DNA of 64,000 bases from Flammeovirgaceae bacterium SG7u.111 (GCA_034044135.1 CP139021.1:1441635-1505634); one strand, 5' to 3'; shown: positions 45,447 through 55,226, numbered from the stretch's first letter. The notes: generated from the sequence alone by a model not told the origin. Numbers and translations: made by a program.

Positions 45447-46548
45447 TATTAATGAAATAGTTGATTCTCAGGATTGGGAGGGCGTTTTGGAAAGTATCTT
45501 TTCCAAAACGGAAAGGGATGTGCAGGCAGCTTTGGCAAGTTCCAAACTAAACTTGGAAGATTTTAAGGCGCTGATTTCCCCAGCGGCTCGGCCTTACCTT
45601 GAGCAAATGGCGGTAAGAAGCAGGGCGATTACAAGAAAGCGCTTTGGCAATACCATGCAGATGTACGCACCTCTGTACCTCAGCAATGAGTGCCAAAATA
45701 TTTGTACCTATTGCGGTTTTAGTTTAACCAATAAAATTCCCCGCCGAACCCTGTCAGACCAAGAAATTTTGAAAGAAGCGGAGTTTTTGAAGGCAAAAGG
45801 GTTTCAGTATATTTTGCTGGTAACGGGAGAGGCTAACCAAACCGTGGGGATAGATTACCTTGCAAATGCAATTCGCTTGCTTAGGCCACATTTTGTCAAT
45901 ATCTCTATTGAAGTGCAGCCTTTGAGCCAAAGCGAATACGAACTGCTCATTGCCGAAGGTTTGTACGCAACGTTGGTCTACCAAGAAACCTACCGCAGGG
46001 AGACCTATAAAATACACCATCCCAAAGGGAAGAAATCTAACTTTGACTACCGCTTAGAGACGCCCGATAGGTTGGGAAGGGCAGGTATTCATAAAATTGG
46101 TTTGGGAGCACTTTTTGGCTTGGAAGATTGGCGGGTGGATAGCTTTTTTACCGCATTGCACCTGAAGTACCTCCAAAAAGCCTATTGGAAAACAAAATAT
46201 TCCATCTCTTTCCCCCGCTTACGGCCCTTCAGCGGAGGCTTAGAGCCCAAAGTAGAAATGACCGATCCGGATTTGTTACAACTGATTTGTGCCTACCGGA
46301 TGCTGGACGAAGACGTGGAACTTTCCCTCTCTACACGGGAGAATGAAAAGTTTAGAAACCATGTAGCCCAGTTGGGGATTACCTCTATGAGTGCCGAGTC
46401 CAAAACGAATCCTGGTGGGTATGTGATAGAGCCACAGTCGTTGGAGCAGTTCGAGATTTCCGATGAGCGAAGCACCGAAGCCATCGCCAGCATGCTGAAG
46501 GAAAGAGGGCTAGAGCCCGTGTGGAAAGATTGGGAAAAAACGTGGTGA
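45439..46548 (+). CDS. thiH: 2-iminoacetate (dehydroglycine) synthase ThiH
   Basis: 369 residues, radical SAM. Cluster motif CQNICTYC (Cys85, Cys89, Cys92) within [17 protein letters not shown], then [55 protein letters not shown], and [12 protein letters not shown]. It cleaves tyrosine to supply dehydroglycine for ThiG, the anaerobic-type route; no thiO is present. The overlap with thiG implies coupled translation. Confidence 0.97.
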   Translation: MISINEIVDSQDWEGVLESIFSKTERDVQAALASSKLNLEDFKALISPAARPYLEQMAVRSRAITRKRFGNTMQMYAPLYLSNECQNICTYCGFSLTNKIPRRTLSDQEILKEAEFLKAKGFQYILLVTGEANQTVGIDYLANAIRLLRPHFVNISIEVQPLSQSEYELLIAEGLYATLVYQETYRRETYKIHHPKGKKSNFDYRLETPDRLGRAGIHKIGLGALFGLEDWRVDSFFTALHLKYLQKAYWKTKYSISFPRLRPFSGGLEPKVEMTDPDLLQLICAYRMLDEDVELSLSTRENEKFRNHVAQLGITSMSAESKTNPGGYVIEPQSLEQFEISDERSTEAIASMLKERGLEPVWKDWEKTW

Positions 46549-46781
46549 TAAAAGATTGATATACTGTAAAATAAATAACCGAGTATTTTAATGGGAATCA
46601 TTATTTTGATTTTTAGACCCTGCTAACGGTTGCAAGTTACGGGTTTTAAGAAATAAAGCTTCTAGTTTTAACTAGGTAATTTGTTCGGAGGGTGAGTGGA
46701 ATTAAAAGGCTCTAAAGAGTAAATTTCCACTAGCTTTGTACCTTCATAAAGGAGTGGCCTAAACCGAAAGACTATCTATCG

Positions 46782-47393
46782 ATGAATTTAAAAAAACTAA
46801 TTCCTGAATTAGTGTCAGGACTCAAGGATGCGGGATTTGATGCAAATCCAAAAGAGATACAGAGTACGAGTATCCCTCAAATTAAATCTGGGGCTGACCT
46901 TTTTATTGTCTCGCCCGAAGGGTCCGGTAAATCAACCGCCATTGTAATAGGTGTAATTCAGCAGCTAAAAGAAGCATTCGAAGATGTTCCCCGGGCTATC
47001 ATTATGGCAGCTACAAAGGAAAAAGCTTTTGAGCTAGAAGCACAGTTTGAGCTTCTTGGCAAGCATACCAACTTAAGGACATTCACCGTGTTCGACAAGG
47101 GCATTTTGCAGTATCAGAAAGATACTATTTACGAAGGGCTGGATGTACTTATAGGAACACCAAGGCGTCTGAACGAACTGTTAAAGGCGACAGGAATCCC
47201 CCTTTCCCAAATCAAAATGTTTGTGGTGGACGATGTAGCATCTTTTACCCTTGATAAGTACACCATGATCTATCGGATAGCAGACAACATTGAGAAATCA
47301 CAAATGATCTTGGTGGCAAATGCCTGGGATAAAAAGTTTGAGAAATTGACGGACAGGATAATGAAAAGCCCGAGAATTATTGAGGTTGGGTAA
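46782..47393 (+). CDS. single-domain DEAD-box-like ATPase (RecA1 only)
   Basis: 203 residues corresponding to the first RecA domain of a DEAD-box helicase. Q-motif-like NPKEIQSTSIPQI (23-33, Gln27), Walker A SPEGSGKST (44-52), motif Ia IMAATKEKAFEL, Ib-like LIGTPRRLNELL. Motif II is VVDDVAS in place of DEAD, and the SAT motif is replaced (LVANAWDKK). No second RecA domain follows, and the gene has a normal start and stop, so it is short by design and not obviously truncated. It is probably an ATP- or RNA-binding protein without true unwinding activity. Confidence 0.75.
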   Translation: MNLKKLIPELVSGLKDAGFDANPKEIQSTSIPQIKSGADLFIVSPEGSGKSTAIVIGVIQQLKEAFEDVPRAIIMAATKEKAFELEAQFELLGKHTNLRTFTVFDKGILQYQKDTIYEGLDVLIGTPRRLNELLKATGIPLSQIKMFVVDDVASFTLDKYTMIYRIADNIEKSQMILVANAWDKKFEKLTDRIMKSPRIIEVG

Positions 47394-47461
47394 AGAACCT
47401 GCAAACTTTTGAAGCCTTGTAGCGAAGTAACAACGTTACTCCTGAACCATCTATAATCCAG

Positions 47462-47602
47462 CTACAGTAGGATTAATAAATCCTACTGTAGGGCTTCGTG
47501 ATTGCAAATCACGAAGAGCGGGTTGTTCAATTAACTTTAATTGCTGTTCCAACTTCGGGAAGTCGAAATATATTGATAGGAAGTGCAACCCGACTCTTTT
47601 TT
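47462..47602 (+). ncRNA. candidate structured RNA: stacked palindromes ending in a T-run
   Basis: Four stem-loops and one closing stem are packed into 141 bp. Hairpin 1: ctacagtaggatt/aatcctactgtag (47462-47491, perfect 13 bp). Hairpin 2: cttcgtgatt/aatcacgaag (47494-47516, perfect 10 bp). A long-range stem, gagcgggttg (47516-47525) with caacccgactc (47586-47596, one bulged base), encloses two smaller hairpins (caatta/taattg; actt/aagt), and T6 follows at once (47597-47602), like an intrinsic terminator. No coding frame fits. It could instead be a palindromic mobile relic. Confidence 0.45.
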
Positions 47603-47719
47603 GGATCATAATAGTTATAGCCTCTTGTTTTTAGCTTTTAATTGTTATATAACGTTTTGGCGTATAGGAGTGTGCGCGTATTACAGAGGATTTATTAATG
47701 ACTTATAATTGAAATGTAA

Positions 47720-48271
47720 ATGAAGAAATTATCAACACTTTATAAAAAAGACCCTAACGATTTAGGGCGAGTAATTAATGAGGTTAACCCACAAAATGAA
47801 TGGGTATTTAAATATGGAATACCAACACGAAAGTTTGACGGAACTTCTTGTGCCATTATTGATGGTGAACTTTACAAAAGGTTTGACTTAAAGAAAGGTA
47901 GAACTTTACCACCAAACGCAATACCTTGTCAAGAACCTGACGAAAAAAGTGGGCATCATCCATATTGGGTTAAGTGCGAGCGAGAGGATAAAAGCAATAA
48001 ATGGCACTTTGTAGCCTTTGACGCTTTAGAAAATAAAGAAGAAAGTACTTATGAACTTTGTGGTAAAAAAGTGCAAGGAAACCCTGAGAAGATAGAAGGG
48101 CATCAACTAATAAAGCACGGGTGTGAAGTGTTGGACATAACAGATTTTACTTTTGATGGGTTAAAGTCTTTTTTGGAAGTAACCGATATTGAAGGAATTG
48201 TATTTCACGATTCTAAAAGTGATAAAATGTGCAAGATTAGAAAGTCTGATTTTGGAATACGCAGGAAGTAG
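47720..48271 (+). CDS. compact RNA ligase, DUF5565/RLIG1-like
   Basis: 183 residues carrying every motif of covalent nucleotidyltransferases in order: motif I RKFDGTSC with Lys38 as the expected AMP-carrying residue; LYKRFDLKKG (51-60, motif Ia-like); motif III HFVAFDAL (97-103); motif IV EGIVFHD (158-164); motif V CKIRKSDFG (171-179). Spacing and the GTPTRKF-like entry match the DUF5565 family, whose human member C12orf29 (RLIG1) is a 5'-3' RNA ligase. There is no C-terminal domain. It is a lone gene flanked by palindromes and debris, suggesting horizontal transfer. Probable role: RNA repair; the substrate is unknown. Confidence 0.85.
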   Translation: MKKLSTLYKKDPNDLGRVINEVNPQNEWVFKYGIPTRKFDGTSCAIIDGELYKRFDLKKGRTLPPNAIPCQEPDEKSGHHPYWVKCEREDKSNKWHFVAFDALENKEESTYELCGKKVQGNPEKIEGHQLIKHGCEVLDITDFTFDGLKSFLEVTDIEGIVFHDSKSDKMCKIRKSDFGIRRK

Positions 48272-48318
48272 TATGCCTAATGGTCTAGTAAAAGAATAGT
48301 GCGGTTAAGCAACTAACC

Positions 48319-48494
48319 CAATGTTTTCTTGTTGTTTTGGGCTATACTTAAAAAATCCCTACCCCTCAAACAAAAAGCCTAGCGCATTCTGTAGCGAGGC
48401 ATTGTGGTTATCGGTTTTCCAGATGGCGAAGAGATGGGTGCGCTGCGGTATATTCACAAGCTCTATGGCTTTGATGCGGAGCTGGTAGCCTTCT
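48319..48494 (-). pseudogene. duplicated 3' end of the LysR regulator gene
   Basis: The stretch closely matches 54250-54424, the end of the LysR gene near hutH plus its downstream flank (gggctatact, cccctcaaac, and the coding bases for NHNASLQNALxFLFEG and EGYQLRIKAIELV). It encodes only about 44 C-terminal residues, with several substitutions and no start. Similarity stops abruptly at agccttct. Confidence 0.88.
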
Positions 48495-48726
48495 TGAAGA
48501 GAGGTTCCTGAAATGTGCAGTTGCAGCGAAATATATATCCAAGCAGCTTTTGGGTACATGAAAAAATCGCCATTGCCAGTGGCTTACAGCCAATAGTGCA
48601 ATTCAACAAGCTTGGAGGTGTTTATTATGGTCTGTGCGCCACAGACCAAGGGGTTGGAAATTGGGAACAGGAGGTCATTGCCAATAAGCTGAAGCAGAAA
48701 ATCCCGATACAGTGAGCTATTTTCAT

Positions 48727-48840
48727 TTCTATGATTCTTTCTGGTTTTCACCACCTGTCCATTGAAGTAGATGGTTTGCCCCGATTTGGAAAATTCTACC
48801 TTGCCAATCCAAGCAGCTCCTCTGTCGCTTTGATTGCTGC
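48727..48840 (-). pseudogene. fragment of a small conserved protein gene
   Basis: Reading the - strand gives NQSDRGAAWIGKVEFSKSGQ followed by TIYFNGQVVKTRK, then unrelated sequence. This resembles the N-terminal half of a small bacterial family with the pattern 'DRGAAWIGKV-x-S-KSGQTxYFNG' and is broken after that. No start codon remains. It begins at the stop codon of the large T9SS gene. Confidence 0.55.
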
Positions 48841-51800
48841 TTATCTCTTAAGTATCTTGCGAGTGATGTTTGAATTAGTACCAATTACTTTAATAAAATA
48901 AAGTCCAGATTGGAATTCTGAAATATTTATTTCTGTATTGTCACTGGTGATGAATCCTGTTTTCACTTCATACCCATTGATATTGAAAATCTTATAAGTG
49001 GTATAGCCTTCCCAATTATCAGTATTAGCTACATGAACAGTAATTGTATTTGTTGTTGGGTTTGGGTATATGATAATTCCATTTGCTACATCAGTAATGA
49101 TTTTATTTTCATTATTTAAACTCTTTGCTTTTCTACTTCCACTACTGCTTAGATCACTCAAGGAAGGGTTTAATATTCTCAATTCATTAGTAGTTGAAGC
49201 ATTTCGAATACATAATCTAACCCAATGGGCTTCTACTGGAATATCAAAAAGTTTTTGATGCTTACTCCATTTATCTCTATACCAGTCAGTTCCACAATCA
49301 TCAGAAGTTACATTACTAAAATAGGAATACCAATATTTATAGTAGCTAGACCATGACAAGTTTATATTTTGATCAACTTCTTCATCAGTGAGCATATTGA
49401 AATTATCATCTAGGAACTCGATACCTAAAATACCATAGTAGGTATCTGTTTCAGTAGTTTTCAATAATGCAGAAAATGATAAATTATCAATATCACTTAC
49501 ATTAATAAGATCATTATAATATACAGGTTCATTAATTGTAACGGTCATAGGGTAAGGCTCTCCCCAGTTATATTTATCTAAAATATTATTGGGAACATCG
49601 TCAATAATCACTGGGACATTATCTGTGTGATCAGTTTTTAATGACAAGTTATCAAATAGTAGTTCATTGTCGTATCCCCAATTTCTGATATATATTTTAA
49701 TTGAAGCAACTGAGTTTTGAAAGCTAAACTCTCCAATGTGTTTGTACCAATTGTGATCTATTTCACTTATATAGAAGTAATTCATATTCAAAGCGGATGA
49801 ATAAGCAATATTGTTAACGACGTCTTTCGTAAATGCTATTCCATCTTCATTGAAACACTGTATTCCTATTAAGGCTTTGTTATGTCTTGATGGGTCTATT
49901 ATTGGAAGTTGCTCTTTGGCACTTACCTCAAAGGTATAATTAATGTTTGTAGTGACGGGTATTCTTTTAGATGTGTTGATGCTTTTATTGTTACCAAGCT
50001 TCACTGAAAAGTTTCCATTGATCATTGGAGCATCTGATATCAAATAGTTTGAATTGTAATTATAAAATAAAGTTGATTTCGAACTAGTCAAATTATTATT
50101 ATCCAGATAAATGTTACGCCAAAGTATTGTATTTTGAGTATTCCAATTCCTGAGGAAGTATTTGACTTTTACAGTTCCTAAAGGAGGTATAAAATTAATA
50201 CTGAAGTTTTGGTATTCTGTATTGGGTGTTAAATAAGAATACCAACTATTGAAGTATGATGAGTAATTTAGTTGAGTTGAATATGGAGGTGTATTGATTA
50301 CATTGCCATCATTGTCATAAAAAATGATCCCAAAAAGGGCACTATTGTTATAGTTATCGTTTTCAAGTTCCTTTACCTGAAATCTCATTGTATAACTATC
50401 GCTTTCCTGAACAGGAATAAATTCTGAGAAAATAGAGTGTTGATTCGATGTTTGAATCTCTATTTCTCTATTACGAGACTGTGAAAATAAATTATTCACC
50501 ACTTCATGATTTCCTTCCCAAGCAAATAGTGATCCATCGGATTCACTTAAGTTTTCGAAACCTCCATTAATGATTACCCCTCTCCTGCTACTTTTAATAA
50601 ACCCATATAAATTGTTATAATCTTGGCGTTTTGAAGGGTTTGAGGAATAACAGTTATTATAATGTGCGCCCCCATCGTCATAATATAATTTAGAGAAGTT
50701 GACATAGCCCAGCTTGTATCCGTAATCAAAGTAATCGTTTATCCTACTGTAAATTTCATTGTTTTTAGTATCTAACTCTCTTGACTCAATATTGAATCCG
50801 AAATTAGAGGGTTCAGCTATTGAAAAAGCTCTTTTTATATGGTCACGACCTTGATTTATTAACTTAGTCTCATCATTTGGTTTGGTATCAAAAAAAGCAT
50901 TCGGTTGAAACCATAAAACATCAAAAAGGTCTACTATATCATTACTGTTATAACTATTAAATATTTTCTTACATTCATTTGAATCTGCCCTGATGTGTGG
51001 AGAGCTAAAAAACTTCCAATCTTTTGATTTTATAGCGCTAGCTGCATAACTTAAGAAATAATCATAAGCTTCTGCATCTACATCTTCATCTATAAAATAG
51101 ATACCGGCAAGCTCTATTTTTGAATTAGGATTATTTGATTTCCACCTATTGAATTTTACTTCAATCGAATCCAAATACCATTGTATTGTACTTTGAATAG
51201 TTTCTTTTTGTTCAGGGGAGTTTTTGTAAAGTGATTGATCTACTTTTGGTAACGTTAATATTACTTTTGTTTGCGGAATAGGTAGTCCAAAAGTACTAGA
51301 AACATAAGTTTTAGCATTATGTAACTCATCTAATAAAGCGGTTCGATCATCGTACAAAAACGTATCTGCCCCTTGAGCTCTTTCGAATGAACCTTGTTCC
51401 AATAAGTTATTTTCTGGTCCTCCTTCAAATTTTGAATTGCTATCAGGTATAAGAGCGCTGTCTCCCTTGTTGAAATAATAGTTGTCAATTAGAACTTTAT
51501 TTCTTTTATCATAATTGATGATGTGAACATGCATATATACAGCCTTTGAAGGTGGCTTTATCTTCACTAAGAAGTTTTTTTTCCAACCGTTGGTTAGAGG
51601 CACATCAATAAAGTGATAGTTGTAGCTAAGACTGAAATGTAATGTATCAGCTAATGAATTGGTTGGTTCTATTTTTTCTCCTATATAAATTTTTTTATCA
51701 TTATCATCGAAAAACTCAATAGCTACTCTTAACCCTTTGGGAATAGTGCCGATAATCACGTCATTTAAAGGCTTATAATCAAAAGTAAGTTGATATAAAT

Positions 51801-52245
51801 AGGTGGAGTCTGTTTCAATATTTTTATTTGATATCGCATAATGACTTCTGTTATCAAGTAATCCGCAAGTGTCCCCATTATACGTTGTAGTCGAAATAAT
51901 TTTTGTTTTTGTAAAAATATTATCGAGATAATATTCCATATCAGACCGGTCATAGCTTTCAGAAAAACTACCTGTATTATAATACAAATCAGTAAGTACA
52001 AAAGCATCGATCAATGTATCTTTTGGTGTACCGTCGGTATCCAAATAATAAATGTATGGGATAAAAGCCTCCCGAGCGCTCTTTTTGTTCGCACGATGTG
52101 TAAATAAATGGAAGTGCGCATTAGAGATTCCTAATTCCGTTCCTATATTAGTTCTTTCAGGGCTTTGACCTGTAACAGGAATAGGAAACAAAATAATAAT
52201 TGATAAAACACAGCTTAGGACTAGCTTTATAATAGAATGAAGCAT
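48841..52245 (-). CDS. very large secreted protein, DUF4855-like, with T9SS sorting domain
   Basis: The start at 52245 gives a signal peptide (MLHSIIKLVLSCVLSIIILF, ending PVTGQ); a start at 52281 adds 12 residues. The mature protein (about 1110 residues) has an N-terminal TIM-barrel-like region resembling DUF4855 (LIDAFVLTDLYYNTGSFSES, IYFIDEDVDAEAYDYFLSYA, YNNLYGFIKSSRRGVIINGG). Repeated carbohydrate-binding-like beta-sandwiches follow (units with 'YSSYFNSWYSYL' and 'ALNMNYFYI'). The end is IIIYPNPTTNTITVHV then ITRKILKR, a type A T9SS signal. Base use is far more AT-rich than the hut or thi genes, a sign of transfer. Polysaccharide binding or cleavage is inferred. Confidence 0.82.
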   Translation of the reverse strand: MLHSIIKLVLSCVLSIIILFPIPVTGQSPERTNIGTELGISNAHFHLFTHRANKKSAREAFIPYIYYLDTDGTPKDTLIDAFVLTDLYYNTGSFSESYDRSDMEYYLDNIFTKTKIISTTTYNGDTCGLLDNRSHYAISNKNIETDSTYLYQLTFDYKPLNDVIIGTIPKGLRVAIEFFDDNDKKIYIGEKIEPTNSLADTLHFSLSYNYHFIDVPLTNGWKKNFLVKIKPPSKAVYMHVHIINYDKRNKVLIDNYYFNKGDSALIPDSNSKFEGGPENNLLEQGSFERAQGADTFLYDDRTALLDELHNAKTYVSSTFGLPIPQTKVILTLPKVDQSLYKNSPEQKETIQSTIQWYLDSIEVKFNRWKSNNPNSKIELAGIYFIDEDVDAEAYDYFLSYAASAIKSKDWKFFSSPHIRADSNECKKIFNSYNSNDIVDLFDVLWFQPNAFFDTKPNDETKLINQGRDHIKRAFSIAEPSNFGFNIESRELDTKNNEIYSRINDYFDYGYKLGYVNFSKLYYDDGGAHYNNCYSSNPSKRQDYNNLYGFIKSSRRGVIINGGFENLSESDGSLFAWEGNHEVVNNLFSQSRNREIEIQTSNQHSIFSEFIPVQESDSYTMRFQVKELENDNYNNSALFGIIFYDNDGNVINTPPYSTQLNYSSYFNSWYSYLTPNTEYQNFSINFIPPLGTVKVKYFLRNWNTQNTILWRNIYLDNNNLTSSKSTLFYNYNSNYLISDAPMINGNFSVKLGNNKSINTSKRIPVTTNINYTFEVSAKEQLPIIDPSRHNKALIGIQCFNEDGIAFTKDVVNNIAYSSALNMNYFYISEIDHNWYKHIGEFSFQNSVASIKIYIRNWGYDNELLFDNLSLKTDHTDNVPVIIDDVPNNILDKYNWGEPYPMTVTINEPVYYNDLINVSDIDNLSFSALLKTTETDTYYGILGIEFLDDNFNMLTDEEVDQNINLSWSSYYKYWYSYFSNVTSDDCGTDWYRDKWSKHQKLFDIPVEAHWVRLCIRNASTTNELRILNPSLSDLSSSGSRKAKSLNNENKIITDVANGIIIYPNPTTNTITVHVANTDNWEGYTTYKIFNINGYEVKTGFITSDNTEINISEFQSGLYFIKVIGTNSNITRKILKR

Positions 52246-52304
52246 CTTGTTAGAATAAAAAATTAAAAATATGATATGCAATATGCTTAAATACTTTTAA
52301 GTAA

Positions 52305-53495
52305 CTGAGCTTTCGCTCGGATAAAATTTTGAATTGATTAAAATCTGATTAGGCGGCTATCTTTGTATTTATGGAAAGACGAGATGCATTTGAACTTTAC
52401 ACCGATTATTTGGTAGCTAACCAAGGTTTAGCTACTTCTACTGGCTTGTCAGCCCTATTAGATGAAAACCTTAAACATGATTACATCAGTGACAGTCTCG
52501 CACAGCAAGGTTTAGATCAAAAAGCCTTTTGGAAAGAGGTCAAACCTTTTGTCCGCAAAATTGAAAACGAAGAAAGTGTTATTTCCATTGATGACACCAT
52601 CATCAAAAAGCCTCACAGCACTGAAAACGAGGTGATCAATTACCATTTTGACCATACCACCGGTAAAAGTACAAAGGGCATCAATTTACTTAACTTTCTG
52701 CTCAGCAGTGAATATGAGCAGCAAATTGTCAATAGCCCTTTAGCTTACCATGTTGTGCGCAAGTCACAGGCTTACAAGGATAAAGATGGAAAAACCAAGT
52801 ATAAGAGCGAAGTCTCCAAGAATGAAGTTGTATTAGAACAACTCAGGTGCCTGACTTTTCTCAACCAAGTCAAATACAGGTACATCTTGTTTGATTCTTG
52901 GTTCTCTAGCTCAAAAAGCTTGAAATACATCCACACCAAACTAGAGAAGGTATTTGTTTGCCCTCTCAAGAGTAACCGTTTGGTTGCCTTGGATTTACAG
53001 GACAAGAAAGAGGGTAAGTTTGTCAATGTGTCTACACTGTCATTTGACTCCCAAGAGCCTCTACAGGTCTATGTCAAGGGCTTGGAATTCCCTGTCAGCC
53101 TAGTTCGAGAAGTCTTTAAGAACAAAGACCGCTCAACAGGAGTACTCTATCTGATTAGCAATGACACCTCACTCACTTACGATCAGCTCACTACAATCTA
53201 TCAGAAACGATGGAAAGTAGAGGAGTTCCATAAATCACTCAAACAAAACACCTTGCTCGGTAATTCCCCCACTAAAATGGAGGTGGGCCAGTGTAACCAT
53301 ATTTTTGCCTCTATGCTTGCCTACGTGCAGTTAGAACGCCTAAAAGTTAAAGAACGACTGAACCACTTTGCCCTAAAAGCAAAGTTTCATCTTGTGATGC
53401 TTAAAGCAGCTTTTGACCAGTTACAGGTACTTAAAGCTGCCTAGGTCTTAATATAAATCTTCACCTTCGCAAATATTGAATAAGCGAAAGGTCAG
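52305..53495 (+). mobile_element. IS4/IS701-like insertion sequence with 8-bp flanking repeat
   Basis: Inverted ends ctgagctttcgct (52305-52317) and, reverse-complemented, ctgacctttcgct (53483-53495), 12 of 13 matching. A perfect direct repeat TTAAGTAA lies at 52297-52304 and 53496-53503 and would be the target duplication. Length 1191 bp with one transposase gene. Inserted about 60 bp upstream of the large T9SS gene's start, on the opposite strand. Confidence 0.85.
52371..53444 (+). CDS. IS4-superfamily (IS701-like) DDE transposase
   Basis: 357 residues, intact. N-terminal RDAFELYTDYLVANQGLATS with SALLDENLKHDYISD as the DNA-binding segment. Catalytic residues: first Asp in SIDDTIIKK (Asp74/75), second in LFDSWFSSS (Asp175), Glu in YQKRWKVEEFHKSLKQ (Glu284), the YREK-type signature of the IS4 superfamily. 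A beta-strand insertion lies between the second Asp and Glu (about 195-265). The N-terminal wording matches IS701-group elements known in Bacteroidota. Confidence 0.92.
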   Translation: MERRDAFELYTDYLVANQGLATSTGLSALLDENLKHDYISDSLAQQGLDQKAFWKEVKPFVRKIENEESVISIDDTIIKKPHSTENEVINYHFDHTTGKSTKGINLLNFLLSSEYEQQIVNSPLAYHVVRKSQAYKDKDGKTKYKSEVSKNEVVLEQLRCLTFLNQVKYRYILFDSWFSSSKSLKYIHTKLEKVFVCPLKSNRLVALDLQDKKEGKFVNVSTLSFDSQEPLQVYVKGLEFPVSLVREVFKNKDRSTGVLYLISNDTSLTYDQLTTIYQKRWKVEEFHKSLKQNTLLGNSPTKMEVGQCNHIFASMLAYVQLERLKVKERLNHFALKAKFHLVMLKAAFDQLQVLKAA

Positions 53496-53539
53496 TTAAG
53501 TAAAAAGTTATATAAGCAAATGTAATAACAATGATTTGA

Positions 53540-54176
<637 letters not shown>

Positions 54177-54275
54177 CTCCAAACGTAGCTTCCCCTTTAA
54201 GTTATACTGAAAGATAACTTACAAACCTAACTTTTTCAACTTAATAACAATGTTTTGTGATTATTTAGGGCTATA

Positions 54276-55175
54276 CTATAAGAAAGTTTGCCCCTCAAAC
54301 AAAAAGTCCAAAGCATTCTGTAGCGAGGCGTTGTGGTTATCGGTTTTCCAGATGGCGGAGAGCTTTGTGCGCTGCGGGATATCCACAAGCTCTATGGCTT
54401 TGATGCGGAGCTGGTAGCCTTCTATCAGGGTAGTGGGGACAATGGCGATGCCCAAGCCGTTTTCCACCAGTTTGAAAATAGTGAAAGCATGCACCGACTC
54501 GTGGGAAACTACGGGGTCGAAGCCTTGGTCTTGGCAAATACTTGTTACCATGTTGTAGTATTCATTGCTATAGTCGCTGGAAAACAGGATAAACTTCTCG
54601 TCTTTGAGCTGCCCAATGTGCTCAAACTTCTGGGCAGTCATAGGATGTGCAGCGGGCAGCACTACCGAAAACGAATCCTCATGCACCACTTTCGATTGCA
54701 GCCCTTTGGGGAAAGAAGAAATCCGCACAAAACCCAAGTCTAGTTTGTCCTTGAGTAATAGCTCTATTTGCTGTAGGTTGGCAAGCTCTTGCAGCGAGGT
54801 GTGGATATCGGGAAATTGGCTATTGATCCGCAGGATAAGCTCGGGCAACACATGATGGATGGCAGAGCCTACAAAGCCAATCCTTACTTCCCCAGAGTCT
54901 CCCTTATGAATTAATGAGGTCTGCTTTTTGGCAAACTCCAAGCGGTTGAATAGGTAATCGACCTCCGTTTTTAAGTACGTACCTGCTGGTGTCAGCTTTA
55001 CTGATCGCTTGGTTCTTTCGAACAGTTGCGCATCAAGTATTTCCTCCATTTGCTTTATCTGTCGGCTCAATCCCGGCTGCGCTATGAACAGCCTTTCCGA
55101 TGCTTTTCGGTAGTTCAATTCCTCTGCCAAGGTCTTAAAATATTTGAGGTGCCTAAGTTCTATCTGATAACTCAT
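54276..55175 (-). CDS. LysR-family transcriptional regulator, probable hut regulator
   Basis: 299 residues. Winged helix at the N-terminus (LRHLKYFKTLAEELNYRKAS, ERLFIAQPGLSRQIKQMEEI, AQLFERTKRSVKLTPAGTYL) and a periplasmic-binding-like effector domain (VRIGFVGSAIHHVLPELILR to the end). It is divergent from hutH with 92 bp between, the usual arrangement for a LysR activator of the adjacent operon, with urocanate or histidine as plausible effector. Its 3' end is duplicated at 48319-48494. Confidence 0.92.
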   Translation of the reverse strand: MSYQIELRHLKYFKTLAEELNYRKASERLFIAQPGLSRQIKQMEEILDAQLFERTKRSVKLTPAGTYLKTEVDYLFNRLEFAKKQTSLIHKGDSGEVRIGFVGSAIHHVLPELILRINSQFPDIHTSLQELANLQQIELLLKDKLDLGFVRISSFPKGLQSKVVHEDSFSVVLPAAHPMTAQKFEHIGQLKDEKFILFSSDYSNEYYNMVTSICQDQGFDPVVSHESVHAFTIFKLVENGLGIAIVPTTLIEGYQLRIKAIELVDIPQRTKLSAIWKTDNHNASLQNALDFLFEGQTFL

Positions 55176-55226
55176 GGTTATTAACTAATGATTTAAATGG
55201 TATTTAGAGGTATTAAAAATACAGCT

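Noticed and set aside
48515-48715. 66-codon + strand open frame in the debris region
   Set aside because: Lies in duplicated or broken sequence and has no recognisable domain; the - strand gives a better explanation for part of it.
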